NCBI GenBank assembly: GCA_023954355.1
Contig: JAMLID010000002.1
Coordinates: 65,130 to 129,129, forward strand
Reading direction: 5' to 3'
Source: Oligoflexia bacterium
Lineage (GTDB): Bacteria > Bdellovibrionota > UBA1018 > CAIPTA01
DNA: 64,000 nt
The translations under genes and the position numbers were made by a program. Below the pieces are notes generated by a model. It was not told where the DNA came from and did no database searches. It saw only the letters and a program-made list of their open reading frames with translations. The first letter of the stretch is position 1. Each line of letters opens with the position of its first letter. Shown one piece after another: positions 51,568 to 60,998 of the stretch.

Positions 51568-52821
51568 ATGAATCATATTATAATTAGGGTTTTACTAGGG
51601 ATTAGCCTGTCCTTTGGATTAGTTGCGGCACCATCAGTTGGGTACACCGCAGAAGGAGACGCAGAATTCTCTGTTTCCCCTGATAGTGCATATCCGTTAC
51701 TAGAAAGTGCGATTAAAAACGCTAGGTCTTCGATTAAAATTAATATTTATATGATCACCAGCAAGATCATTGCTGAGCAGTTGATGAAAAAAGCGAAATC
51801 TGGTTTGGAAGTTATCGTTTTAGTAGAAGGTCAACCTCATGGTGGTACTGTGCTGCCCTTAGTAAAAGAGCTTTTAGAGCAGATGGATCAGTCTTTCGAA
51901 CAGTCCATTCGTAAAAGATCAAAAATATTAGTGATGACGGGTGAAAGAGAATCAAGAAGATATGTTTACAATCATGCTAAATATGCACTTATTGATAATC
52001 GTATCGTTTTTGTGTCATCGGATAATTTTACTGGATCGGCTTTTCCTAATCATAAATTAGAAGGTGGTACAAGAGGTTGGCAGGCAAAAATTGAAAATCG
52101 AAAATTAGCCAATGAAGTAAATCAACTCTATAAAAGAGATACAGACCTAAAGAATCCTGATGTAAAATTGTTAAAAGATGCTGACTTAAAAGTTAACGAT
52201 CCGTTTGAGGGTGAAAAAACAACAACAAACCAAAGAGATAAAAGAAAAGAACGTACACAAGATCTTTTTAGCTTTGAAAAAGGCAAAGTTAAGTCTGCTG
52301 AATTATGCATGAGCCCAAAAGCTACGGCATGTTTGGTTGATTTCATTCGATCTGCAAAAACAGAGCTACTAGTAGAACACTTATCTCTTCCAGAAGTTTG
52401 GTATAATTTTGAAAGAAGAATTCGCTCAAAGAATCCTATTTTAGAAGAGTATGTTGCCGCGGCCAAAAGAGGCGTACATGTGCGTATTTTACTAAATGAC
52501 GAAACTGTATATTCAAATTCAGAGGATAAAGAAGAAGAGTCGAAAAATTCAAATACTGTTAAGGTGCTCAATGCAATGGCTAAAAGAATGGGTATCCCTT
52601 TAGAGGCCGCACTATTTAATGCAAAAAATCTTGGTGTAAAGAGTTTGCATAATAAAGGAATGGTGGCTGATCGCTCGAGAGCATTCGTAAGTTCAATTAA
52701 TGGAACAGAAAATTCTGTGATGAATAATAGAGAAATGGCTGTAGCCATGGACAGTGTCGACGCCGGACGCTATTTTTCTGAAGTATTTGAATATGACTGG
52801 AAAATGAGTACAAACCCGTAA
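51568..52821 (+). CDS. Exported phospholipase D-like protein
   Basis: A 417-residue protein with a signal peptide (IIIRVLLGISLSFGLVAAPSVGYTA). Both HKD motifs are intact: H136-x-K138-x4-D143 in NHAKYALID and H361-x-K363-x4-D368 in LHNKGMVAD, each followed by the SS-N block (VSSDNFTGSAF, VSSINGTENS). Such proteins are phosphodiesterases acting on phospholipids or nucleic acids. The middle is charged and probably flexible (KTTTNQRDKRKERTQD). A clear terminator follows, so it is monocistronic. The export signal points to envelope lipids or extracellular DNA as substrate. Confidence 0.88.
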   Translation: MNHIIIRVLLGISLSFGLVAAPSVGYTAEGDAEFSVSPDSAYPLLESAIKNARSSIKINIYMITSKIIAEQLMKKAKSGLEVIVLVEGQPHGGTVLPLVKELLEQMDQSFEQSIRKRSKILVMTGERESRRYVYNHAKYALIDNRIVFVSSDNFTGSAFPNHKLEGGTRGWQAKIENRKLANEVNQLYKRDTDLKNPDVKLLKDADLKVNDPFEGEKTTTNQRDKRKERTQDLFSFEKGKVKSAELCMSPKATACLVDFIRSAKTELLVEHLSLPEVWYNFERRIRSKNPILEEYVAAAKRGVHVRILLNDETVYSNSEDKEEESKNSNTVKVLNAMAKRMGIPLEAALFNAKNLGVKSLHNKGMVADRSRAFVSSINGTENSVMNNREMAVAMDSVDAGRYFSEVFEYDWKMSTNP

Positions 52822-52838
52822 AAATCAAAAAATAAATG

Positions 52839-52870
52839 ATGGACGAAAGCCCAGTGTTTTCGTCCATTTT
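52839..52870 (+). terminator. Intrinsic terminator after the phospholipase D-like gene
   Basis: ATGGACGAAA (52839-52848) / TTTCGTCCAT (52858-52867), an uninterrupted ten-base stem with a nine-base loop, followed by TTTT. Confidence 0.85.
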
Positions 52871-53061
52871 GTTTGGTTTTGTTAGGAAATGTGTGTCTTA
52901 CAGGTGCCCATTATAGATTTTCCAGGGGTATTTTTTTGTAACTATATAAAATTATTAAAGAATAAAAACTTCGTTCTATATATCCCTCGCTTGTTGGGTC
53001 CAATTTCTTCTGATAGCCTTTTTGAGAAGAAACAAGAGTCCGTGTAGGGGGATAGGTGGGC

Positions 53062-55557
53062 ATGCGGTTAAAAAAACTAATATTTAGTGTGTGTGTTTGC
53101 GTTCTAGTAAGTGGTTGTGGAGCAGACGATTCTAGGCCTAGCCTATTTTTGCCGTATGTTAAAAGCCCCGAAGGGGCAGATTTAGAGGCTTTGCGGGCGA
53201 AGTATTGTTCGGGCGGAAACGTTTTTTTAGATGACCGTTTTCTTACAGTAGAAAATTTTTATGCGATCTTTAATTGTGCAAATTACGATGGGTCGTTAGA
53301 AGAGCTTAGGCCATTACTTACGCACAAAGAGTTTCCCAGCTTTTTAGAAAATGTGAATTCATTAATGAAAGGCTCTGGCGAGTTAAAAGACTCTGTTCGT
53401 GATTGGTTGCAAGAGGGCCCCTCTGGTACAAGTCGCATAGATGATTTGTTAGAGTCTGTAGGTAAAATTATTAGAAATGAATCATTTCAAAAATTTTTAC
53501 CACTGGTAAGCTCTATATTAGAAGCTGGACAGTCAATTTGGGATCAGTTATTGCCTGGACTTGCTCCTGTAATATATCAGCCGCGATTTCCGGATAACTT
53601 AGATGATATTTCTTTATTGTTTGAGAACGCAGCCGATCCAGAGGCGAATAATTTAGAGCGAGCAAAAACAATAAAAAAGTGGGCACGGTTTGCTTCTAAA
53701 AATGTAGATGGGAAAACGGTTTCACTTCGTCTATTAGAGCTTTTGGACGGTATCAAGCACGTACAAATTTCTACTTCTCTTTACGAGTTTTTTGATCACG
53801 CAAATGAAAAAGGCTCTTTTTCTTCTCTATATCTAGATTCAGGAAAAGTTAGAGGTGAGGTGATTAATCCAAAATTAAATGCAGACCCTGACGAAGAAGA
53901 GCTAAGTCGAGGTATTTCTTTTAGTCCCAAGGAGAGACAAGAAAAAGCTTATCGCAAATTATTTAAGCGAGTAAGCCGTACAGAAGATGCACCTATAGTA
54001 CAGCTGGCTGCTGTGGTAGAAGAATTTCAAAAACCACATAAAGATTTTTTACCAGCGATTTCTCGTTGGTTTTCTGCTAACGGTGATCGAGTTATTAGCA
54101 ATGTTTCTCAGTATGTCTTGCGTGCTCAGATATTGACGGGTTTGCCGGGCTTTAGTCTAGAAGAGTATCTTTTAGAAAGAGCAAATATCGAAGGGCTCAA
54201 TTTAAGAAAGCAAGTTACCCAAGAAGAGTTTGTTGCATTTCTTGATCGTTGCTTCCAGAGCCCCACTTTAGAAAATTGGGTTCGTGCGGGAACTAGAAAA
54301 ATTAATGAAGAAGAACTCGGTAAAAAAAATGCAGTCTTATTTGAGCTTAGTTCAGATCTAAATGTTGATTTATTTCGTCTCTATCAATCAAGAGAGTTGG
54401 TTGATTTCGGTAAAGAGATAGTCGCTGATGGTAAAAAGCTGGCACTTAATAGTGCAATAAAGCGGTATTCGAATTTGCATCGTACAGATAAATTAGAAGT
54501 TAAATTTCAGAATGAAAAAACCTCTGTAGAAGAGCATATTTTGAATCTTTGGTGGACGGCAGCACAAAAAGCCTTAGGCGAAAGTGTTGTGATTAATTTT
54601 GCCGTTGAATTAGTGCAGACATTGTTCACTGAAATGGCCGGCGATTTTGACGAGAAGGGTATTACATTGTCTGAGTGGTACTTTAGTTCTCCTTATGGTG
54701 ATCCAGGCTCGACAGAGTCTATTGCTGCTTATGCATTTAAAGAGCTGGGTATGATGGAGAAGTATCATAAACATAAAGCGTACCTATTGGGAGAGTTCGC
54801 CGAAGAGGTGTTTCCTATAGAAAGCGATCGTGAGGCTTTTCGTGCACTAGTAAAGCAAGTGCCAAACTTATGGATGTATATTAAGAGCGGTATGTATCGT
54901 TCTGGTGCAGACCTAACGAGAGCATTGGCTCTTAAGGATAGAGGGTATTTGATTCGCTCATATGTTGCAATGATTGCAACAGCTACTCAGTCGGGTCTAG
55001 TAAGTGAAGGTGCGCGTCTTATTGATTCGTATTTTGTAGAAATGAACCCGCCTGTTGAAGAAGACAAAGAAGTATCTGATGCTGTTGAAGATAGAAGAAA
55101 AATTTCACAAGGAGCTGACGCTCTCAAGAGAGTGGTTCGTTCTTTAGTAATGCCTGAAGTGCCAGGTAGGTACGAAAATACTACGGCTAGTAACTTTATT
55201 TTGGCTGTAAAAGACTTGGTCTCTGAAGAAAAAAGGATGGAGACTGAAGACTTTTTACTTACAGCTTCGGATCAAATTAGCAAAACAAGCGATAAAAAAA
55301 TCGCTGATTTCTTAGATGATTTTGGTTCAAAAGATCATTCAGATGAGTCGGTTATGCAAAAGCGAAATAACCGAAAAGCGCTAGCAGATTTACTGAGAGA
55401 GAAAAAGTTTCCTACAGTGATGATTCAGTTGAATAAGTTTTTTCAAGATAAGGCAGTAAAGCCTGCTTTAGATTATATTCAGAGAAAAATTGATGATGGA
55501 ACTTTACCAGATCTTCTTCTGTTTATCCGTCGAGTACTGGGGTTTAGCAGAATATGA
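53062..55557 (+). CDS. Large lipoprotein of unknown function
   Basis: About 831 residues from ATG 53062 (a GTG two codons earlier is in frame). The N-terminus LIFSVCVCVLVSGCGADD has a lipobox VSGC. The long mature chain is helical and charged, with two cysteines near the start (YCSGGN, FNCANYD), and no family that I recognise. It opens a run of four genes with overlaps or short gaps: the FadL-like barrel starts in its stop codon, followed by two paralogous exported proteins. That layout suggests one surface complex. Confidence 0.7.
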   Translation: MRLKKLIFSVCVCVLVSGCGADDSRPSLFLPYVKSPEGADLEALRAKYCSGGNVFLDDRFLTVENFYAIFNCANYDGSLEELRPLLTHKEFPSFLENVNSLMKGSGELKDSVRDWLQEGPSGTSRIDDLLESVGKIIRNESFQKFLPLVSSILEAGQSIWDQLLPGLAPVIYQPRFPDNLDDISLLFENAADPEANNLERAKTIKKWARFASKNVDGKTVSLRLLELLDGIKHVQISTSLYEFFDHANEKGSFSSLYLDSGKVRGEVINPKLNADPDEEELSRGISFSPKERQEKAYRKLFKRVSRTEDAPIVQLAAVVEEFQKPHKDFLPAISRWFSANGDRVISNVSQYVLRAQILTGLPGFSLEEYLLERANIEGLNLRKQVTQEEFVAFLDRCFQSPTLENWVRAGTRKINEEELGKKNAVLFELSSDLNVDLFRLYQSRELVDFGKEIVADGKKLALNSAIKRYSNLHRTDKLEVKFQNEKTSVEEHILNLWWTAAQKALGESVVINFAVELVQTLFTEMAGDFDEKGITLSEWYFSSPYGDPGSTESIAAYAFKELGMMEKYHKHKAYLLGEFAEEVFPIESDREAFRALVKQVPNLWMYIKSGMYRSGADLTRALALKDRGYLIRSYVAMIATATQSGLVSEGARLIDSYFVEMNPPVEEDKEVSDAVEDRRKISQGADALKRVVRSLVMPEVPGRYENTTASNFILAVKDLVSEEKRMETEDFLLTASDQISKTSDKKIADFLDDFGSKDHSDESVMQKRNNRKALADLLREKKFPTVMIQLNKFFQDKAVKPALDYIQRKIDDGTLPDLLLFIRRVLGFSRI

Positions 55558-56840
55558 TGTTGAGCCTGTTTGTTTTTTTATTATCTATTTCTACGTCTCA
55601 TGCGCAACTTGCGCCACTTTTCGGTTTAGGGCCTAAAAGCTCTGCTCTTGGAGGTACAAGTATTGTTGTAGGAGACTCTTCTGCCTTTCAGGTTTATGCA
55701 GCACCTGCAGCCTTGGGCTTTATTCGTAATGTGGAAGTGCATATTGGGGCACAGTATTTTGAACCTAAACTGAAACCATTCGGCACTGTTGTTTTAAATT
55801 CAAATGGTACTTTAGGAGAGTTTAAAACTGCTGGAGTTCTTCCTGGAGGAGGGAATCTTCTTGCTATAGCAATACCAATTGGAAAAAAGAGACCAATAAC
55901 TTTTGGAGGTGGATTTTATCTTCCTTTCTCTACTTTAATTCGTGTTTCTGGTAGTCCGGTCAATTACCCTTTTTATCCCTTATATTCTGACATCAGCCGT
56001 AACTTCTTTTTTATTATTGGAATGGGCTACGAAGCTTGGGATGGCATTGCATTTGGATTAAATTTTCGCTCTACTACAAAGTCTACAGCTGTCTACGCAC
56101 TACGTGCAGACAACTCAGTGAATTACTCAGCAACAGCAGTTGAAGCTAAAAGTAAAAACCGCATTTCTATTTCTGCCCTATATGACAATGTAAGACGAGG
56201 TGGCGATTTTCCGTACTCTGTTGGTTTTATGTATAGAGCGCAAGCAGGACTTGAAACTAGAATCAGTGCTGATGTGACTGCCTTTGTACCAATTCGTGGT
56301 GACTTAGATAGCTTTCCTTCTTATAGCCCATCAGAATGGGCATTAATGTCTAGTGTGGCTTTTGGAAAATTAAAAACCTCATTGGATTTCTCATGGATGA
56401 AATGGAGCCAGTACGTTTCGCCTTATGGAACTGGCAATATCAATACCTACGTGATTGGCTCTAGTCGTAAAGAAGCACAATTTAAAGACGTACCCGTATT
56501 TCGCTTAGGAAACGAATATGAGGTTTCTGTTGGTGGTGGTGCTTTACGAAAGCTTTTTGCTAGAACAGGTTATTTTTATTATCCAAGTCCGGTGCCTGAT
56601 CAAACTTCAGATTCAAACTTTGTGGACAATGATCGTCACGGTGTGAGTGCGGGCTTAGGTTTGCATTGGAAGAGCCCTTGGGAGTCAGAAGACGACTTGG
56701 TTACGGATTTTTTCGTGCAAAATGTTTGGTTAAAATCAAAACAAGTTACAAAGGTAAGTGCAACAACCGTTGGGGCTCCTGGGTATACATCCGGTGGGCG
56801 TCTTATGTTATTTGGAGCAGGAGTAAAGCTAAAATTTTAG
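55554..56840 (+). CDS. FadL/OMPP1-type outer-membrane transport protein
   Basis: A 428-residue barrel with a signal peptide (LSLFVFLLSISTSHA, then QLAPLFGLGPKSSALGG). The opening GPKSSALGGTSIVVGDSSAF and AAPAALGF match the FadL hatch region (the family's G..A..GG motif), followed by many amphipathic strands and a C-terminal LMLFGAGVKLKF with terminal Phe. FadL proteins import hydrophobic molecules. Its ATG overlaps the lipoprotein stop, and the two paralogous exported proteins follow, so a joint role in moving or sensing a hydrophobic compound is plausible. Confidence 0.85.
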   Translation: MMLSLFVFLLSISTSHAQLAPLFGLGPKSSALGGTSIVVGDSSAFQVYAAPAALGFIRNVEVHIGAQYFEPKLKPFGTVVLNSNGTLGEFKTAGVLPGGGNLLAIAIPIGKKRPITFGGGFYLPFSTLIRVSGSPVNYPFYPLYSDISRNFFFIIGMGYEAWDGIAFGLNFRSTTKSTAVYALRADNSVNYSATAVEAKSKNRISISALYDNVRRGGDFPYSVGFMYRAQAGLETRISADVTAFVPIRGDLDSFPSYSPSEWALMSSVAFGKLKTSLDFSWMKWSQYVSPYGTGNINTYVIGSSRKEAQFKDVPVFRLGNEYEVSVGGGALRKLFARTGYFYYPSPVPDQTSDSNFVDNDRHGVSAGLGLHWKSPWESEDDLVTDFFVQNVWLKSKQVTKVSATTVGAPGYTSGGRLMLFGAGVKLKF

Positions 56841-56848
56841 GAGGGAAG

Positions 56849-57763
56849 ATGAAAAAAATAATTGGAATATTAGGGCTACTGTTATTAGTAAACACAGCGT
56901 ATGCAGATAAAAATCCTGCATTAATTGATATGGATAGCGCACCGGTGAGTCCATCTCCAGCAGCATTGGAAGAAGAATCTTATATGGAATGGATTGAGCC
57001 TATTTACGAATGGGCTGGAGGGAATCCATACAGCGCATTTACTCCGCTTGTTTTTGAATGGTATAGGGAAGAAAAAGATAGAGGGCTTCCTTCAGAGGTT
57101 TTCGAAGATCCAGGAAAAGTTTTTGTTAATGTTAATCGTCCATTACAGCAAACGATAGAGTTAGAAGATGCGGGAGAAATCGAAGTCGGCAATACTGTTG
57201 GTGCAGAGGTATATGCTCAAATGGATGGTACTGTTGATGAGGCCTTAGAGGCTATGGTGTTTCGCTGGGGAAAACCAGTAGGGGCCACTGAGGGTAAAAC
57301 ATACCCTCCTGGTGGGGCCTTTGCTAGAAGAGTGGAATATTTTTCTCCTATCTCAAACTGGGGTGATGGAGCGTATGCAAACCTTAGCCTAAGAAGAGAT
57401 GGAGGTATCGTAAAAGATCTAGCGGATCGCTACTTATTTCTCGTGAAAGGGGATTCACAGAAAGGCTACGACGTAGTTATGCAGTACTTAAAGTCAGGTG
57501 GTAAAACACCTACGCAACAGTGCTTTGCTATTGCTATTATTCGTCCTGAGGCACCAGGAAAAGTAAGCTATAAAATCAGCACCAGATTCCAAGGTCAAAG
57601 CTATAAAGTTCTTGGCAATGTGAGTATTGGTCGCAAGAACATTGGCTTTAATGTCGAGAAAGTAAGAGCAATTCAAGTAGAGTATATGGGTATGCTTGAT
57701 GAGCTTAAGAAGACAGGAACAATTCAAGATAAGCCGACAGATATTGGTTACGACGGAAAGTAA
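56849..57763 (+). CDS. Exported protein, first of a tandem paralogous pair
   Basis: About 304 residues from ATG 56849, with AGGAGGGA just before it. The signal peptide is IIGILGLLLLVNTAYA. The mature chain shares ordered blocks with the next gene: SYMEWIEPIYEWAGG-type opening, the strand TIELEDAGEIEVG, FRWGKPVGATEGKTYP, RRDGGIVKD, and GQSYKVLGNVSIGRKNIGFNVEKVRAIQVE. The size and pattern recall START/SRPBCC lipid-binding folds, but I cannot confirm this. It is probably periplasmic or surface exposed and coupled to the FadL-like gene. Confidence 0.72.
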   Translation: MKKIIGILGLLLLVNTAYADKNPALIDMDSAPVSPSPAALEEESYMEWIEPIYEWAGGNPYSAFTPLVFEWYREEKDRGLPSEVFEDPGKVFVNVNRPLQQTIELEDAGEIEVGNTVGAEVYAQMDGTVDEALEAMVFRWGKPVGATEGKTYPPGGAFARRVEYFSPISNWGDGAYANLSLRRDGGIVKDLADRYLFLVKGDSQKGYDVVMQYLKSGGKTPTQQCFAIAIIRPEAPGKVSYKISTRFQGQSYKVLGNVSIGRKNIGFNVEKVRAIQVEYMGMLDELKKTGTIQDKPTDIGYDGK

Positions 57764-57793
57764 TTTACGTTTTCATTCACGGAGGACTTTTGT

Positions 57794-58642
57794 ATGAAAT
57801 CATTTTTATTATGTTTATGTAGTGTGTTTTTATTTTCTGTAAATGCGCACTCGCTTGAAGCTCCCGCTCAGATTGAGCGGGAAGGTGTTTTGAGCTGGTA
57901 TGAGTCTATAGATTCAAATGTTAGCCCTTATTATGATTACGTATTTGACTGGTTAGAGGAGCAAAGAGAAACAGATCAATTACCTAATGAGGTTTATCAA
58001 GATCCGGAAAAAATTTTTGTAAGAGTCGATCGAGTTTTAGCAGTAACAATAGAACTTGAAGACGTAGGTGAAGTAGAGAGAGCGATTACTTATGGACTTG
58101 AGACTTTTATGGAAATTGATGCTCCCGTTGAAACTGTTCTAGAAACAATGTTGTTTCGTTGGGGAAAACCAGTAGGTGCAGCTGAAGGAAAAACGTTTCC
58201 CTATGATTTTGTTTATGGTTTTCGTAGAGAAGCTCTAACAAGAGAATTTGGCGAAAATACCTATAAAACATTCACCATTAAAACGAATGGAGGGATCGCT
58301 AAAGATCAAAACGATAGTTTCACTTTAATGGTTAGATCCGATGAAAAGGGAGGGTATGAGTTATTAGGCTCGTTTTTTGCTCCAATGGAAAGAACAAGCA
58401 CTTCTTCTTTTTTCACACTTATGAAAATGCAGCCAATGGGGCCGAATAAAACAGCTTTTCGTGTGACTGGAATGCATACAGGTCAAAGCTACGGTTTTTT
58501 GGGTATTGAGTACGGGCGCAAGAATTTTGGCTTTAATCTGCTAAAAATCAGAGAGGGACAAAAAGAGTTTTTAGGTCAAGTCTATCATTTAAGAGACAAG
58601 GGGTGGATTCCCGAGAGACGACCTAACTCTATGTTTTTCTAA
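57794..58642 (+). CDS. Exported protein, second of the tandem paralogous pair
   Basis: A 282-residue product with signal peptide (FLLCLCSVFLFSVNA) and GGAGG before the ATG. It aligns by eye along most of its length with its neighbour: TIELEDVGEVERA, FRWGKPVGAAEGKTFP, TNGGIAKDQ, GQSYGFLGIEYGRKNFGFNLLKIREGQKEF. Conserved RWGKP and GRKN.GFN suggest shared function, while the different inserts suggest different ligands or partners. It ends the run that began at 53 kb; the kinase gene follows after 100 bases with its own ribosome site. Confidence 0.72.
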   Translation: MKSFLLCLCSVFLFSVNAHSLEAPAQIEREGVLSWYESIDSNVSPYYDYVFDWLEEQRETDQLPNEVYQDPEKIFVRVDRVLAVTIELEDVGEVERAITYGLETFMEIDAPVETVLETMLFRWGKPVGAAEGKTFPYDFVYGFRREALTREFGENTYKTFTIKTNGGIAKDQNDSFTLMVRSDEKGGYELLGSFFAPMERTSTSSFFTLMKMQPMGPNKTAFRVTGMHTGQSYGFLGIEYGRKNFGFNLLKIREGQKEFLGQVYHLRDKGWIPERRPNSMFF

Positions 58643-58644
58643 GA

Positions 58645-58704
58645 TTCTTAAGATTGGCCTCCGCTCCTTTAAAGGGATTCTTTTGTAAAAAAGTTCTTAA
58701 GATT
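58645..58704. promoter_or_regulatory. Two copies of TTCTTAAGATT upstream of the kinase gene
   Basis: TTCTTAAGATT occurs at 58645-58655 and 58694-58704, 49 bases apart, each around the palindrome CTTAAG. Possibly a pair of operator sites for the kinase gene. Confidence 0.4.
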
Positions 58705-58745
58705 TCCCTTGTTTAAACCGATTCACTAGGGAAGGAGGCCAACTA

Positions 58746-60827
58746 ATGGCGTTTCATCCCCATAAATTTGGGCGATATGTAATCGTAGATCCAATCGCTG
58801 TCGGTGGTATGGCAGAGATCTACCGTGCCCGTCTTTCTGGCGGTGGAGATGCTGCGTCTCCAGACCGTATTATTGTTATTAAAAAGGTTATCGCTAATCT
58901 GTCGCAAAATTCTGAATTCATTCAGATGTTTGAAGAAGAGATTAAAATCACTGTTGGTCTTACGCATCCAAATATCATTCAAATTTATGATTACGGAAAA
59001 GTAGAGGATCAATACTTCATGGCAATGGAGTATGTAGAAGGTAAAAACCTTCGTCAGTTCGTGAAACGATTGGCTGACATGAAGTCGATGTTTTCTATCG
59101 ATATGAGTTGCCATATCATTAGTCAAGTTTGTCATGCTCTTGCATACGCACATAGTTTTAAAGATAGGCTAACGGGAAAATCATTAGGAATTGTTCATAG
59201 AGATATTTCACCACAAAACGTTATGATCTCTTATGATGGCGCGGTTAAGCTTTTTGACTTTGGTATTGCAAAAGCAAAGTCAGCATCTGAAGCTACAAGA
59301 GCAGGGGTTATAAAAGGAAAACCATCCTATTTATCACCAGAACAAATTAATGGTGAAGAGCTGGATGGACGTTCTGATATTTTTGCTCTAGGCATAGTTT
59401 TGTGGGAGCTTTTAACAGCAAAACGATTATTTATAGCAGACACAGATATGGGGGTTTTACGCCTTATTCAAAGTGCTAAAATCGAGCCTCCATCTACATT
59501 TAACCCCGCTGTTCCTCAATCCTTAGATGCAATTATTTTGAAGAGTCTGCAAAGAGATAAAAATAAGCGGTATCAGAACGCAGAGGAATTTCAACGAGAC
59601 TTACATAAGTTTTTATATTCTTTTAATCCAGGGTTTAATCCTGCAGATCTTTCTTATTATGCACAAGAATTATTCAAGAAAGAAATCGGTGATGATAAGA
59701 TACGCCTTGCAAAGTATCTTGCTCTAGAGCCAGTGGGTGAGGGGTCAGGAGATGCATCTCCTATTGAAAGTCCTAAGAAAGGAAGCCTTTCTACAAAACT
59801 TGCCGAAGGCTTAATTTCAACAACAGACTTTAATAAAGAAATGCTAGACTCCATCACCGGTACTGGAACCTGTGAGGTTTCTGCGCCATCAGATTTACAA
59901 ATGGCATCGACAACGGGATTTGCTAGTCCTAAAAATGTACAAGTACCTAAACCCGGAACCCCTCCACTGCCAGGACAAAAAACAAACGCGATTTCTGGTT
60001 TGAGTACAGAAAATGCAAAAACAATTGTGCCTCCAGGAATAAAAAAACCAGGCTCTAGTAATTTAGTGATTCCACCATGGAGTAAGCAGTCAAGCGGTAG
60101 TAGTGGTGCTGTTGGAGGTTCTGGTAAAGTTGTAGGTGCAAGTACGCATACACAACTTCGAAGAGCTATGGATAAGAATAGCAGCGCTGGTAGTAGAAAT
60201 GTGGCTGTATTATTAATAATCTTTGTGGTTGGGTTGGCCTTTGTAGGTCGTCAATATGGTCTTTTTGAGGGAACCCCATTAGAAGCATTTTTAGGGTCAT
60301 CTAAGAAAAACACAAAAGTGACTAGTGTAGATGACGGTCCAACTCGTAATCCTAGTGCTAGCGGCAACCAAACTTCTGCGCCTGTAGGCAAAGATGAAGG
60401 TGTTGTTGTTTTACGTATACCTGATTTTAAGGGCGTTGAAGTTACAGTTAATGGTGTGCCTGGTAGGCTCTACAGAAATCAGTTAATTGTTCCTCTCAAT
60501 CAACATCTAGTAATTGAGGTAGCAAAGGCTGGGTATAAGTCTGTGACAAAAGAAACCGTGGTGAATTCTTCTACACCAGTATTTTTAGAGATTCCTCTTC
60601 AGCCAGTAGCTTCTGGGATTGTGAATTTCAATACCACACCTGCTGCAGACATAACTTTCATTATGGATGGCAAAGAAGTCTTTAAAGGTACTACACCTAT
60701 TAATAACCAAAGAATTCCTATTGGTAGATATAAGGTTATTATCGAGAATAAATTAATCAATCATCGCTCTGAAGCTGAAATTGTAATTGATGAGGGGATG
60801 ATTACACGAGTTGAGCGCATCCTTTAA
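58746..60827 (+). CDS. Ser/Thr protein kinase with membrane anchor and PEGA domains
   Basis: A 693-residue eukaryote-like kinase. The kinase domain (residues 8-300) has VGGMAEIYRA, a catalytic lysine in VIKK, HRDISPQNVM, DFGIAKA and the SYLSPEQINGEELDGRSDIFALG activation/F region, all intact. A long Ser/Pro/Thr-rich linker follows. One membrane helix lies near residues 485-501, and two PEGA-type repeats follow outside the membrane (VVVLRIPDFKGVEVTVNGV, GIVNFNTTPAADITFIMDGK). It probably senses the envelope and phosphorylates cytoplasmic targets. GGAGG precedes the ATG. Confidence 0.93.
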   Translation: MAFHPHKFGRYVIVDPIAVGGMAEIYRARLSGGGDAASPDRIIVIKKVIANLSQNSEFIQMFEEEIKITVGLTHPNIIQIYDYGKVEDQYFMAMEYVEGKNLRQFVKRLADMKSMFSIDMSCHIISQVCHALAYAHSFKDRLTGKSLGIVHRDISPQNVMISYDGAVKLFDFGIAKAKSASEATRAGVIKGKPSYLSPEQINGEELDGRSDIFALGIVLWELLTAKRLFIADTDMGVLRLIQSAKIEPPSTFNPAVPQSLDAIILKSLQRDKNKRYQNAEEFQRDLHKFLYSFNPGFNPADLSYYAQELFKKEIGDDKIRLAKYLALEPVGEGSGDASPIESPKKGSLSTKLAEGLISTTDFNKEMLDSITGTGTCEVSAPSDLQMASTTGFASPKNVQVPKPGTPPLPGQKTNAISGLSTENAKTIVPPGIKKPGSSNLVIPPWSKQSSGSSGAVGGSGKVVGASTHTQLRRAMDKNSSAGSRNVAVLLIIFVVGLAFVGRQYGLFEGTPLEAFLGSSKKNTKVTSVDDGPTRNPSASGNQTSAPVGKDEGVVVLRIPDFKGVEVTVNGVPGRLYRNQLIVPLNQHLVIEVAKAGYKSVTKETVVNSSTPVFLEIPLQPVASGIVNFNTTPAADITFIMDGKEVFKGTTPINNQRIPIGRYKVIIENKLINHRSEAEIVIDEGMITRVERIL

Positions 60828-60828
60828 A

Positions 60829-60985
60829 TAGATGCAAGCAAATGTCCAATATCTTTGTTGTCTCGCTTCACTTCCGCTACGCCGTACCTTGAGTACGGCT
60901 CACGTTTAGTTCAGCATCGACGCCTCGATCTTGGAGCATTTTCTAGCATCTAGCTTTGTATTAGATGCAAGCAAATGTCCAATAT
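60829..60985. repeat. Extragenic element with 24-base direct repeats and an internal hairpin
   Basis: A 24-base sequence (TAGATGCAAGCAAATGTCCA then ATAT) occurs at 60829-60852 and again at 60962-60985. Between them lies GCCGTAC-CTTGA-GTACGGC (60881-60899), a perfect hairpin, and a repeat unit (60922-60951) resembling two units near 34.6 kb. It sits between the convergent kinase and response-regulator genes. Confidence 0.65.
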
Positions 60986-60998
60986 GCTTTCATACCTT

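Noticed and set aside
52128..52748. 206-codon frame on the minus strand inside the phospholipase D-like gene
   Set aside because: Antisense shadow; the plus-strand gene has both HKD motifs.
56666..56848. Long upstream extension of the first tandem exported protein
   Set aside because: It lies inside the FadL-like gene in another frame; AGGAGGGA and a signal peptide place the start at 56849.
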